Shown here: positions 1 to 8,860 of the stretch, one piece after another
How positions within the stretch are numbered: position 1 is the stretch's first letter
Layout of the letters: every line of letters begins with the position of its first letter
Source of the DNA: Azonexus sp. R2A61
GTDB lineage: Bacteria > Pseudomonadota > Gammaproteobacteria > Burkholderiales > Rhodocyclaceae
Reading direction: 5' to 3'
DNA length: 64,000 bases
Assembly: GCF_021401135.1 (NCBI RefSeq)
Contig: NZ_JACBFO010000003.1
Coordinates: 434,001-498,000, forward strand
Notes under the pieces: generated by a model
What the model saw: the letters and a program-made list of their open reading frames with translations, nothing else
What the model was told of the DNA's origin: nothing
Databases searched by the model: none
Translations under genes and position numbers: made by a program

Positions 1-981
1 CTAATTTCTATCTCCGGAGTGCTTACGGATTACCATTACTTTGAGTGGAGTATTTTTTTTCTGGCGTTGAACCAGGTTGTTTCATTATTTTTACTTTTTG
101 TGGCTACTCCAAGAAAAAACCAGATGGTAACTGTGGTCAGGCTGGTAATGTATTCCCCGCTACTGTCAATTACGGCAGGGGTATTTTATGAAATGATCGG
201 TGTCGGTTCGATTTTTGGAATCGATGGCGCTATTGAAGTGCCAAGACTGCAAGGCTCAACAGTTCCCGCATTTCTTGCGGGAATTTCTTTAAGTGGTGTT
301 TTGTCAGCACTTTTGCTCTATTACTATCAGGGAAAAAAACAAAATATTTTCTGGTTTGTTTTTAACTTTTGCATTTTGTTATTAACTGCGGCAAGAATGC
401 CGATTGCGTTAGGTTGTTTCCTGGTGGCAACAATATTTTTTATTATCGATAAATCTAGCCTGGCAAAGAAGCTCTTAACCTTACTAGCAGGGATTTGCGG
501 ACTGCTGGTTTTCTTGGTTTTTTTTGGAAAGTCAATTCTGGATAGATTCGGTAACGAAAGCTCTAGTGGCAGAGATGTGCTTTGGGATTACTTTTATGGA
601 CTGATGTCAGATTATCCTGACTTCGGAATTGGTTTTGGACATTCTTTTTATTCTGTACCGCCGGAAATATCCGTTTTGGTTGGTGGTGGAACGGCTGCTC
701 ATAATGATTATATTCGATTAGCAGTCGAAATCGGTTTTTATCAAACAATTGTATTTTTTTTGGTTTTTTCTTTTTTGTATTTAAGAAATATTTTCTCTGG
801 TAGTAAGGATGGATGGCTTGTTGGATTTGCTTTTCTTGTTTCGTACTTGATATTTGTTTATGTTGAAAACGCATTAGCAACGCCTACATATTATCCGATG
901 CTGCTCGTTGGTTGGTATGGGTCATTATTGATATTTGGAAATAAGAAAGCGGGTTCTAATGAGCAAAGATCGACTTGTTGA
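1..981 (+). CDS. O-antigen polymerase/ligase-like membrane protein (Wzy family), 5' end cut off
   Basis: The reading frame is open to base 1, so the gene begins upstream of the window; a GTG at 19 is only an internal possibility. The visible ~327 residues are hydrophobic, with several membrane segments. A soluble stretch includes SGRDVLWDYF and, further on, AAHNDYIRLAVEIGF, which matches the loop motif of the Wzy/WaaL O-antigen ligase family. Such proteins polymerise lipid-linked repeat units or ligate glycan in the periplasmic leaflet. The gene is strongly AT-rich and the next gene starts 23 bases before its stop. A second, GC-rich member of the family lies at 11959. Polymerase versus ligase cannot be told from sequence alone. 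Confidence 0.75.
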   Translation, partial: LISISGVLTDYHYFEWSIFFLALNQVVSLFLLFVATPRKNQMVTVVRLVMYSPLLSITAGVFYEMIGVGSIFGIDGAIEVPRLQGSTVPAFLAGISLSGVLSALLLYYYQGKKQNIFWFVFNFCILLLTAARMPIALGCFLVATIFFIIDKSSLAKKLLTLLAGICGLLVFLVFFGKSILDRFGNESSSGRDVLWDYFYGLMSDYPDFGIGFGHSFYSVPPEISVLVGGGTAAHNDYIRLAVEIGFYQTIVFFLVFSFLYLRNIFSGSKDGWLVGFAFLVSYLIFVYVENALATPTYYPMLLVGWYGSLLIFGNKKAGSNEQRSTC

Positions 982-1924
982 AATCGACTTAATCAAAGGG
1001 GTTTTGATTTTTTTGGTGGTGGTTGGTCACGTCACGCCAAAAGACATTGGGTTGGATTGGTTTTCTAATCTTCGCTCTTTTATTTATGGTTTCCACATGC
1101 CGGTATTCATGATGGTGAGTGGTTATTTATTTTTTCTAAGTGGTAAGCATTCTCTGGCTAGTGACCAAGTATTTAATTATTTCCGAAAAATTGCTGATCG
1201 GTTGTTAGTGCCGTTTTTCTTTGTGGGAATACTGGTTGTTTTTGGGAAATATTTTTCCGCTTTTTTTCTAAAAGTTGATGATCCGGTTACAAATGTATTT
1301 ACTGGTGCTCTTAGAATGTTTGTGCAAACATCGGAAAGTCCAGTTCAGAGTATATGGTATTTATTTGTTCTGTTTTTTTGCTGTGTAATTACTGCTGTTT
1401 TTTTTAAAAAAAATCCTTGGCTTTTGTTCTTGTTCTCCGCGGTGCTGGTTTTTTTTCCTGACTGGGATATTTTTTATTTCGATAAATTCAAACGGTATTA
1501 TGTGTTCTTTTTAATTGGTGGTTTTGTACACCTGTACAGAAATTGGTTTTTTCGCCGTCTGTATCTTGGGTGTTTGTTTTTATTTGCATTCTTTGTTTCT
1601 TCCGTTGCGTTTTTTGGTGATGATTTTAGATTTATTCCAATGGGGGTTTTCGGCGGGTTTGCATTTTTCTGCTTGAATGGTTTCTATAAGGCACAAAGCC
1701 TGTGTTTTGTTGAGGGCTTGGGTAAAAAATCAATGGCTGTGTATCTGCTAAATACGATTGCCATTGGTGTTGTTAAGGGAATGGTTTTGAAATTTTATCC
1801 CGAAACGTCAAGTGAAATTTTGTTGTTTGTGTTAGTGGTTTCTGGGATTTTAATTCCTTTGCTGCTCTCGTTTATTGTGGAACGATTTTCTGTATTTTTG
1901 ATTTTTCGGAAGTATCTTGCATGA
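959..1924 (+). CDS. Membrane acyltransferase, acyltransferase-3 family
   Basis: The start is the ATG at 959, giving 321 residues and beginning MSKDRLVEIDLIKGVLIF. An upstream in-frame start at 935 would lie deeper in the previous gene. The N-terminal pattern (short polar head, IDLIKG, then VVVGH in the first membrane helix) is the hallmark of the acyltransferase-3 family, whose conserved His sits in that helix. The rest is about ten hydrophobic segments. Relatives (OafA, NodX, WecH types) put acetyl or other acyl groups on cell-surface sugars. Next to a hexapeptide acetyltransferase and glycosyltransferases, decoration of the polymer or its precursor is the likely job. AT-rich like its neighbours. 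Confidence 0.8.
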   Translation: MSKDRLVEIDLIKGVLIFLVVVGHVTPKDIGLDWFSNLRSFIYGFHMPVFMMVSGYLFFLSGKHSLASDQVFNYFRKIADRLLVPFFFVGILVVFGKYFSAFFLKVDDPVTNVFTGALRMFVQTSESPVQSIWYLFVLFFCCVITAVFFKKNPWLLFLFSAVLVFFPDWDIFYFDKFKRYYVFFLIGGFVHLYRNWFFRRLYLGCLFLFAFFVSSVAFFGDDFRFIPMGVFGGFAFFCLNGFYKAQSLCFVEGLGKKSMAVYLLNTIAIGVVKGMVLKFYPETSSEILLFVLVVSGILIPLLLSFIVERFSVFLIFRKYLA

Positions 1925-2448
1925 GTGATTGTTTCGATTTACTTAAAGAGGATTTCAAGATTTATCGAAGGCCTTTTATTTCTCAAGGCTATTACTCTTT
2001 ACTGGTACATCGTTTTGGTAGGATGACTAGGACGATTGGCTTTAAGCCAGTTTATTTCCTATTGAGAATAGTGCATATTATTTTTACAAAGTTGTGCGAA
2101 ATTGCCTTTGGTATCTACATTGGCGCGCATGTACGGATTGGACGGCGATTCATCATTGAGCATTTTGGCTGCATCATAATTCATAGCGAGGCTGTAATTG
2201 GTGACGATGTAATAGTGCGCCAAGGGGTTACTATCGGAAATAAAGTAATTGATCATCCGCTTGATGCGCCAGTAATTGGTAATCGAGTGAACATTGGGGC
2301 TGGAGCAAAGATTCTTGGAAAAGTTGTGATTGGTGATGATGTTGATATTGGTGCCAACGCAGTTGTTATCACCAATGTTCCCTCTAATTCGATCGCTGTT
2401 GGCGTTCCTGCTCGTATCATCCCCAAAAAAAGCGAAATAGAGGTTTGA
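1921..2448 (+). CDS. Hexapeptide-repeat O-acetyltransferase (serine acetyltransferase-like fold)
   Basis: 175 residues, starting at an ATG that overlaps the previous stop as ATGA. The N-terminal third is helical and basic. From about residue 70 there are isoleucine-rich hexapeptide turns (GAHVRIGRRF, IGDDVIVRQGVTIG, IGAGAKILGKVVIGDD) forming a left-handed beta helix, ending in SIAVGVPARII as in CysE-like proteins. It lacks the long N-terminal domain of true CysE, which is present separately at 48933. Short relatives in capsule and EPS clusters acetylate sugars with acetyl-CoA. That role is inferred from family and setting; the acceptor is unknown. Confidence 0.8.
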   Translation: MSDCFDLLKEDFKIYRRPFISQGYYSLLVHRFGRMTRTIGFKPVYFLLRIVHIIFTKLCEIAFGIYIGAHVRIGRRFIIEHFGCIIIHSEAVIGDDVIVRQGVTIGNKVIDHPLDAPVIGNRVNIGAGAKILGKVVIGDDVDIGANAVVITNVPSNSIAVGVPARIIPKKSEIEV

Positions 2449-2450
2449 TA

Positions 2451-3308
2451 ATGAAATTGTTATGTTTTACGACATGCGACAATGATTCAAAACGACTTGA
2501 GAAGTTGTATGTCATGGTCGAGTCTTTGCAGCAGGTAAAACTGCGCAACCCGGACGTTGATGTTCACGCATATTTGCTGATTCAGAGATGTTCAGAGGAG
2601 GATTTTCAGTACATTAGCAGCAGAATCCCGGACTTTTTTAGAGTGTTTCATCTGAACTCTCGAGTGTCTTTGTCCAGAGCACGAAATATTCTTCTTGGGC
2701 ATGCCGGGCATGAGGATTTTACTGGGGCGATTGTGGCGTTTCCGGACGATGATTGCTGGTATCCCTTTGAAAATCTGGATCGTATTATTTTCCGGTTTAA
2801 AAATGATTATTCGTTGGATTATTTGTTTTGCAGATATTCTTTTTCGCCAGTCGAATTTACAAATAAACTGATAATTAATGATCTTCCGAGCGTATTCAAA
2901 GTGGCTGCATTCGCTTCATCCAATACTTTTTTTGCGCGGGGTGATTTAATCAAAAAATCCGGTTTTTTTGATGAAGATCTTGGTGTCGGTGCAAAATATA
3001 ATGGCGGAGAAGATACTGATTATGCCTTGAGGATTTTTTCCATTGCGGAAAAATGTGAATTTATTAATGAACCATTAATTGGACATCGAGATCCAGATCC
3101 AACCTTGAAAGGGGTTTACTACCCAGGTGCATTGCTGGCGATAGCTAGTAATGCTCGTTTTGTCAAGGGCGGATGGAAATTGTTTATAAAGAAAATTCTA
3201 GTTGGGGGACATCTCGTGATTACCGGGAAAGTTCCAATTGGAAAGTACGGGAATTTGCTAATTATCTCCCTGAAGCGTTTTTTTCAAAGTGGAAATAAGA
3301 AAAAATAA
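2451..3308 (+). CDS. Glycosyltransferase, GT-A fold (GT2-like)
   Basis: The ATG at 2451 lies two bases after the previous stop with GAGG about eight bases upstream; an in-frame TTG at 2445 is less likely. The 285 residues contain SLSRARNILL followed by AFPDDDCWYP, the DxD-type metal and nucleotide-sugar site of GT-A enzymes, then FFDEDLGVGAKYNGGEDTDY, the ED region typical of GT2 enzymes. There is no membrane segment except perhaps a short hydrophobic C-terminal stretch. It probably adds one sugar of the repeat unit at the inner face of the inner membrane. Donor and acceptor cannot be deduced. Confidence 0.78.
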   Translation: MKLLCFTTCDNDSKRLEKLYVMVESLQQVKLRNPDVDVHAYLLIQRCSEEDFQYISSRIPDFFRVFHLNSRVSLSRARNILLGHAGHEDFTGAIVAFPDDDCWYPFENLDRIIFRFKNDYSLDYLFCRYSFSPVEFTNKLIINDLPSVFKVAAFASSNTFFARGDLIKKSGFFDEDLGVGAKYNGGEDTDYALRIFSIAEKCEFINEPLIGHRDPDPTLKGVYYPGALLAIASNARFVKGGWKLFIKKILVGGHLVITGKVPIGKYGNLLIISLKRFFQSGNKKK

Positions 3309-3311
3309 TAA

Positions 3312-5861
3312 ATGCGAAAATTTTTTATTTCCGTTTTTTTGTTTTTTTTGTGCAATTCGCTTGTTTTTGGGGCTTCCAATTGCACTCCAAAATTATACGA
3401 AATTGAAATTGATACCAATCCTCTGGTTGGTAAAAATATTCTGGCTTTAAAGCGCCTGTACACCGGTAATGAAAAATCGGCCTTCATGTTCAGAAAGGTA
3501 GTTGAGGGTTTTGATATTGATCAGATTTCTGGCGTGCTATCTGTTTCAAAAAGAATAAGCCTTACGGAGAAACACGATAGCTATTTAGTTCTGGATATTA
3601 TAGAAAGGGCAACTGATTTCTCTTGCCCACATAAGGTTGTACTTCATGTCGTGTCCAAGGATATTCAAAGCTGGTTGGATAAGGGTAGTAATTGGATTGC
3701 TGATTTTCGAAAGAATGAATATTTTTTGAACGGCCATTTTTTCGGTAGTGAGTCAAATTTTCGAGAAGCTTCCGGCGGTTTTTTTTCCCGGGATAGTGAA
3801 AAAAACTCCCTGAATGCCGGTCGCAAGGTTTTTAATTTTAAAAAAAATATTCCCGCTATAACAGATCGCGGTCTTTTATTGGAAGGCGCACGAACTCAGT
3901 ACCTTCTGAATCCCGACTCCCCCAGCGTTCAAGAGGTCGTTTTGGTCAAGGGTAATTACATCCTGCAGATGTGGGGGAGCGGTGCTGTCAAGATTGATGG
4001 TGTTGTTACGGGAGTAGCGAAGGAACATGAACCGTTCCGGTTTTCTATTCCAAAAAATGGAATAGTTACCGTAACACCGCTATATGTTCAAACAGAATCA
4101 AAAGTTCAGAAAACGGTTCGGAAGTTTCAACTTACGAACAGTTCCAGTCCGACCACATTTATACCGTATGGAAGTCGTGCCGGAGATAAGCTTTCGTATA
4201 ACATCACGAAAGGCATAGAAAATGGGGCTTTTCTCGCAGTATTTGATTTGGATTTGCCTCCGTTGGGCAATGATCACGCTTTTTCGTTTCGTGCGATTAG
4301 AAGCGACTACGGATCTGGTTTAATAGTCAAGTTTTCCGCGCAGGGTGAAATTGAATTGCTTCTTCGTGTGAATGGTGAAAGTTCTACCGTTATCCGTTTC
4401 GATGCGTATAAATCAGAATTTGGTAATCGTGGTTCAAGATTAGCGATCGGCTTTGATCCATTCAAGGAAAAAACCGTTTATGTTTATCTGGACGGTAATA
4501 TTATTGGTCAATTGCCTATTAGGCACCCATTTCGTTTGGCGGAAATCGTTTTTGGGGATGATCTTGATCGAGAAAAAATCAATTTGGATTCTTATCTGAA
4601 GAAGTTGGTTGTTCTGCCGTTTGTACCTTCATCGATGGCTGATACTGTGCTAGGTGCTTCGGATCGTTGGGATTTGCCGCAAACACACCAGGCTGTTAAT
4701 ACCCTTAAATTGATTGATCCGATTATTGTCGATCTTGAGGAAATGGAAGCTGACCAGGTTTTTCCTGGTTTCGGTACCGGGGAATTGCTCGATTACAAAT
4801 TAAACTGGACAAAAACATTTCCGATTCCAAGGCGTGATGTACTTATCGTTGGGGCCCGTACAAAAGTCAGAAAGGTTCGAAATGTTTATGGCAACCGTGG
4901 CAATGAATCGGCCGTTACTATACCCGTCAATAAAAATGATCGGGTTGATACTGATGTAATCAACTCTATTGGTACTGTTTGGGAAATTGGTGGCTATAAA
5001 TTTACACGTTCAGTTTTTCATAATGCGATATCTGGTTTGAGGGCCGGGATTTACCGTGATATGAATCCGCTTGAAAATGGCAGGGACGACTGGAATCTTG
5101 TAACACGAAATGATCCTCATCAGACTCGACTTAACTGGAATACTCGGCAGCTAAAAGCCGAAAGTTATGATTATTATATTGATCTTATAACCGAGTCAGT
5201 TTCCGGAACGGTTGAGGGGTATCATGGCGATGCGGGTATGCAATGGCAAACTGCATCAACCGATGGGAAGTCCAGTCCTTTGGGGGCCGTTGCAGATTAC
5301 TGTGGGCACTTTAATATTAAATTTTCTACTTACTATGCGGGTTTCTTTTTGCCAGTTCAGTATCTGTCAAAAGATGTGGAGTTGAACGAGTCAGCTCCCT
5401 TGCCTCGGTGGTTGAAAATTTCTCGAGTTCAGGGGCGAATGGCTGCAGAGTATCGCCAATATGAAAAGGATAGACCGGAAGATATAAAGAAAAGCCCTGG
5501 TAATGTCACTTCCGCATTTTATCATTTGGATACAAGTGACGGAAATCGTTACGGATCCTATCGCCCTTATCCTGTTTTTCTGAAAGATTTTTATATTGAG
5601 CCATTTCCAGGGCGAAATTTGATAGATCATGTTCGCCCACTGAATGGAAAACCAATTTATCAATTCATCAATTCGAAGAAAGAAATTCGTTACGATATCG
5701 ATGGAAGGGTTGCTTCTGATGGTGGTGTATATTTCCCCGAGGTGACCATGATTTCTGGTTTTATAAAACCAGGAAAGCCTTCTAGAGATTACGTTGATTC
5801 AACGTCAGAATATGGGCCCGGCGCTTGGTATTGGCCAAGATTCGAAGGGATGATTTACTAA
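3312..5861 (+). CDS. Large secreted protein of unknown function within the glycan island
   Basis: 849 residues, opening with a clear signal peptide (MRKFFISVFLFFLCNSLVFG). Residues ~25-120 alternate like a cadherin-type beta domain (IDQISGVLSVSKRISL). Residues ~275-440 resemble a LamG/concanavalin-like sandwich (FSFRAIRSD, TVYVYLDGNIIGQ). The C-terminal half is rich in Trp, Tyr and Asn with no catalytic motif I can name. The protein is exported and probably binds or modifies polysaccharide; a glycan hydrolase, lyase or surface-attachment protein are all possible. It lies three bases after a glycosyltransferase stop and 14 before a rhamnosyltransferase-like gene, so it is part of the operon. 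No anchor motif or C-terminal membrane helix was seen. Confidence 0.6.
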   Translation: MRKFFISVFLFFLCNSLVFGASNCTPKLYEIEIDTNPLVGKNILALKRLYTGNEKSAFMFRKVVEGFDIDQISGVLSVSKRISLTEKHDSYLVLDIIERATDFSCPHKVVLHVVSKDIQSWLDKGSNWIADFRKNEYFLNGHFFGSESNFREASGGFFSRDSEKNSLNAGRKVFNFKKNIPAITDRGLLLEGARTQYLLNPDSPSVQEVVLVKGNYILQMWGSGAVKIDGVVTGVAKEHEPFRFSIPKNGIVTVTPLYVQTESKVQKTVRKFQLTNSSSPTTFIPYGSRAGDKLSYNITKGIENGAFLAVFDLDLPPLGNDHAFSFRAIRSDYGSGLIVKFSAQGEIELLLRVNGESSTVIRFDAYKSEFGNRGSRLAIGFDPFKEKTVYVYLDGNIIGQLPIRHPFRLAEIVFGDDLDREKINLDSYLKKLVVLPFVPSSMADTVLGASDRWDLPQTHQAVNTLKLIDPIIVDLEEMEADQVFPGFGTGELLDYKLNWTKTFPIPRRDVLIVGARTKVRKVRNVYGNRGNESAVTIPVNKNDRVDTDVINSIGTVWEIGGYKFTRSVFHNAISGLRAGIYRDMNPLENGRDDWNLVTRNDPHQTRLNWNTRQLKAESYDYYIDLITESVSGTVEGYHGDAGMQWQTASTDGKSSPLGAVADYCGHFNIKFSTYYAGFFLPVQYLSKDVELNESAPLPRWLKISRVQGRMAAEYRQYEKDRPEDIKKSPGNVTSAFYHLDTSDGNRYGSYRPYPVFLKDFYIEPFPGRNLIDHVRPLNGKPIYQFINSKKEIRYDIDGRVASDGGVYFPEVTMISGFIKPGKPSRDYVDSTSEYGPGAWYWPRFEGMIY

Positions 5862-5875
5862 AATAATGGTGCTTT

Positions 5876-6706
5876 ATGAATATCAGACATTTGATTATAA
5901 CCAGGTTTAATGTCGCTTCGCCGGGGCGAGAAGCTGCAATCCGTCTGAAAAGAGGCTGGCTTGATGAGCGCTTCATACTGTTTGAGGATATTTGTCTTCC
6001 TAGTGTGAAGGCCCAAAGCAATCAGTGCTTTGAATGGATAATATTTTTTGATGTGGAAACTCCTGCCGATTACAAGGAAAAAATTTCTGAATTGACCAAG
6101 GTCTATCCTTTCAAGCCGGTTTATACGGATAGCTTTGATATGCGGGTACTGGGACCGCAGATTGTAAGAGATTGCGAACCTGCTGATTTTTTATTAACTT
6201 CGCGACTTGATAGTGACGATATCCTTGCCGATGATTACGTGGCCAGAGTGCAAGATGTTGCGCTCTCCGGAAAAGGAAAGTTTGTTATCAATTTTGATCA
6301 GGGAGCCATTCTCCAACTAAATGGTTCAAAGCAGGCTCTTTATGAGTATTGGGATCACAGTAATCCATTTTCTTCCATGGTGGAGCCATTTGGGCTTGAT
6401 GCGGTAACGATTTGGGGCGTACAACATACCGAGTTATCTCAGCTCGGCCAAGTTCAGCATATCTCTGGAACGCCGATGTGGCTTCAGGTTGTTCATGGTG
6501 GAAATGTTTCCAATCGTGTTCGTGGTACGCGTGTTCGTATTAATGCTTACGACGACCGTTTTGGTTATCTAAGAAATTTTTCTTGCAAAGTGCGGGAAAA
6601 TGCTTTTGAGTTCGGATTGGATCGATATTTTTTTGGAAACGTTCGACTCGCTAAAGAGTTCGCCAGAAAAATACTGAAACATTTATATCGATTTATTTTT
6701 AAGTAG
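5876..6706 (+). CDS. Putative rhamnosyltransferase-family glycosyltransferase
   Basis: 276 residues, starting at ATG 5876. The sequence follows the pattern of the 'putative rhamnosyl transferase' family: RFNVASPGREAA near the N-terminus, FEDICLPSVKAQ, then FEWIIFFDVETP, and the metal-site signature LLTSRLDSDDILADDYV around residue 110. These are cytoplasmic GT-A-like enzymes in polysaccharide loci. The name rests on family resemblance; the sugar transferred is not proven. It sits between the secreted 849-residue protein and the flippase, with short spacers, and shares the low GC of the island. Confidence 0.72.
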   Translation: MNIRHLIITRFNVASPGREAAIRLKRGWLDERFILFEDICLPSVKAQSNQCFEWIIFFDVETPADYKEKISELTKVYPFKPVYTDSFDMRVLGPQIVRDCEPADFLLTSRLDSDDILADDYVARVQDVALSGKGKFVINFDQGAILQLNGSKQALYEYWDHSNPFSSMVEPFGLDAVTIWGVQHTELSQLGQVQHISGTPMWLQVVHGGNVSNRVRGTRVRINAYDDRFGYLRNFSCKVRENAFEFGLDRYFFGNVRLAKEFARKILKHLYRFIFK

Positions 6707-6712
6707 TACTGC

Positions 6713-7936
6713 ATGGCGCGCTTAATTTCGTTGTTCGATCAATTGGCTTTTTCTGCAGCCAATTTTCTGATCGGTTTGGTATTGATTCGGACTTATACTC
6801 CAATTGAATATGCTGGCTATGCTAATGGTTTGTTGGTTTCTTTAGCGATTTCCGGTATTTACCGTATGAGCTTTTCTGTTCCCGTTTCATTGATGGGGCA
6901 AGATTTGTTCATGAAACGAGTGCGCGCTGTTCCAGCGCAACATGCGCTGGTGGTTTTCCCGTTGTTGCTTATTTCAGGGCTTGTTGTTTTATTCGAATTG
7001 TTTTTTGGGCAACGTACTTTGGTTTACACCACGGCATTCGGGGTTCTTGCTTGTCTCGCGTTATTCATGTCGATTGATATTGACCGGGTGGTTTTGTATC
7101 GCTTTGTTGGAGGAAGCTTTCGTTGGTTAATACCTATTTTGACCTCTGGGAGTGTGGTTTTTCTGGTTGGTGTTGTTTACGTTATTAAGCCCAGATTTGA
7201 GATTGCCATGTTTGGGTTGATGTGTATTTCTTTGGCAAAGTTGTTAATCATTGCTTTTAAGGTTGGCGGGTATCGATGGCGGCATGCTATTTTTTTATGG
7301 CGGCGTATGCTTAAGGATTCTGTCCGTTGGAATACCTTTGGCGCTCTTTCGGCGATTGGGTTTACTTCTGCGCCGCAATGGGTTTTAGGTTTTTTTGGTG
7401 GTGCATATGCTGTAGCTGGTTATGCCGCTGTTCGGCTCCCATTACAACCAATGATGGTGCTTATCAGAAGTTTGGATGTGGTCGATAAATTGGTTTTTGC
7501 AAAGGTTTTTTCTGAGTCCGTGGAGCTTGGGAAAAGAAAGGTAATTCGGAGTTATCTGTTTTATTTGCTTCTCAGCATATTTCTTGGCGTGTTGGCAGTT
7601 ATTTGGGCGGATGAAATAATTTCAGTGGTTGTTGGAGGTAAGTACACCGAGTTTGATAAGGTTTTTATGTTGACTGTTGTCTCTTATATTTTGATTGCAA
7701 GCATGCCACCGCTAGAGTCTGTTGTATATAAAATTGGGATGTATAAAAATTATGCGATGTCCCAGTTTTTTGGCGCTTTATTGTCGCTAATTGTCACGGT
7801 GCCTCTCGTTATGAAATATTCGTCGGAAGGCGCTGTCATTGGTGGGATTTGTGGTTTTTTGGTTCCATATTCATATCTTTTATTTGTTTTTTTTAAGAAT
7901 ATAGTAACCAAGGAACGTGCTGAGGTGATCAATTGA
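6713..7936 (+). CDS. Polysaccharide flippase-like membrane protein (Wzx/MATE-type)
   Basis: 407 residues with about 12 hydrophobic segments, an early FSAANFLIGLVLIRTYTP motif and an EFDKVFMLTVVSYILIAS segment in the second half, as in Wzx/PST flippases. Such proteins move undecaprenyl-diphosphate-linked repeat units from the cytoplasmic to the periplasmic leaflet, before Wzy polymerisation. The start ATG at 6713 follows the preceding stop by six bases. Sequence conservation in this family is low, so the assignment depends on topology, length and its place among glycosyltransferases. It ends by overlapping the next gene. Confidence 0.72.
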   Translation: MARLISLFDQLAFSAANFLIGLVLIRTYTPIEYAGYANGLLVSLAISGIYRMSFSVPVSLMGQDLFMKRVRAVPAQHALVVFPLLLISGLVVLFELFFGQRTLVYTTAFGVLACLALFMSIDIDRVVLYRFVGGSFRWLIPILTSGSVVFLVGVVYVIKPRFEIAMFGLMCISLAKLLIIAFKVGGYRWRHAIFLWRRMLKDSVRWNTFGALSAIGFTSAPQWVLGFFGGAYAVAGYAAVRLPLQPMMVLIRSLDVVDKLVFAKVFSESVELGKRKVIRSYLFYLLLSIFLGVLAVIWADEIISVVVGGKYTEFDKVFMLTVVSYILIASMPPLESVVYKIGMYKNYAMSQFFGALLSLIVTVPLVMKYSSEGAVIGGICGFLVPYSYLLFVFFKNIVTKERAEVIN

Positions 7937-8379
7937 AAAATCTATTGGCAGTGGCTTCGAGTGGTGGGCATTGGATTCAGTTATCCAGACTTACACCTGC
8001 TTTCAAAGGTTTTTATGTTTCTTACCTGACTACCAATCCTGCTCACAAGCGAGAGGTTGATGGCCATTTTTATTCCGTTATTGATGCCAATCAGTGGCAA
8101 AAAATCCGTTTGCTGTTCATGTTTGTTCAGGTGGCCTGGGTGATCATGCGTAGCAGGCCTGATGTGGTTATTACGACTGGCGCAGCTGTTGGATTTGCTG
8201 CATTAATGTTTGGTAAATTGATCGGCGCAAAAACTGTCTGGATCGATAGCATCGCGAATGCCGAAGAGTTATCTGGTTCTGGTGCTAGAGTTGGGCGATG
8301 GGCCGATATTTGGCTCACACAGTGGGAGCATTTGGCTAATACAGATGACGGACCCGATTTTTGGGGGAGTGTGCTGTGA
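7933..8379 (+). CDS. Alg14-like membrane subunit of a split glycosyltransferase (PssD-like)
   Basis: 148 residues from a TTG start that overlaps the upstream stop as TTGA; GAGGTGAT upstream is a good ribosome site. The protein opens with LAVASSGGHWIQLSRL, the glycine-rich motif of Alg14/PssD/CpsF proteins, and has VVITTGAAVGFAALMFGKL in the middle. In known pairs, Alg14-like subunits hold the Alg13-like catalytic subunit at the membrane, and together they add a second sugar to a lipid-linked precursor. The partner is the next gene, overlapping at GTGA, so the pair is clearly co-translated. Confidence 0.8.
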   Translation: MKNLLAVASSGGHWIQLSRLTPAFKGFYVSYLTTNPAHKREVDGHFYSVIDANQWQKIRLLFMFVQVAWVIMRSRPDVVITTGAAVGFAALMFGKLIGAKTVWIDSIANAEELSGSGARVGRWADIWLTQWEHLANTDDGPDFWGSVL

Positions 8380-8855
8380 TTTTTATTTCCGTTGGAACTC
8401 AATTGCCGTTTGATCGTCTAGTTGAAATTGTTGATGATTGGGCAGGTAATGTCGATGGAGTGGAGATTTTTGCTCAAATAGGCCCAGGGAAGTATTCTCC
8501 GAGAAACTTCAAGGCGGTGGATTTTTTAAAACCGAATGAAATTTCGGCCTGCTATGAAAAGTCGTCATTAATTGTTGCTCATGCTGGTATGGGTACTGTT
8601 CTTACAGCAATGAAAATTCGAAAACCGATTATTATTTTTCCACGCAGATTTGAATTGGGTGAGCACAGAAATGATCATCAAATGGCTACCGCTCGTTGGT
8701 TAAAGGATAAACTTGATGTTCCCGTGGCTTTTGAAAAAAATGAGCTATTAACGTTGCTTTCAGCAAGGAATGGCATCTCAGCGCCTCGATATATATCAGA
8801 TTATGCGCCTGCCGGCTTTATCGATAAGCTTCACAAAGCGTTGCATGCTAGTTGA
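8376..8855 (+). CDS. Alg13-like catalytic subunit of a split glycosyltransferase (PssE-like)
   Basis: 159 residues from GTG 8376, which overlaps the previous stop (GTGA) and has GGGGGAG upstream; a TTG at 8361 is a less likely start. It begins MIFISVGTQLPFDRLVEIVD, and carries VAHAGMGTVLTAM and KPIIIFPRRFELGEHRNDHQ, the UDP-sugar-binding C-terminal motifs of GT28-type enzymes such as MurG and Alg13. It pairs with the Alg14-like protein before it. This is the last strongly AT-rich gene of the island. Confidence 0.82.
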   Translation: MIFISVGTQLPFDRLVEIVDDWAGNVDGVEIFAQIGPGKYSPRNFKAVDFLKPNEISACYEKSSLIVAHAGMGTVLTAMKIRKPIIIFPRRFELGEHRNDHQMATARWLKDKLDVPVAFEKNELLTLLSARNGISAPRYISDYAPAGFIDKLHKALHAS

Positions 8856-8860
8856 ATTCT

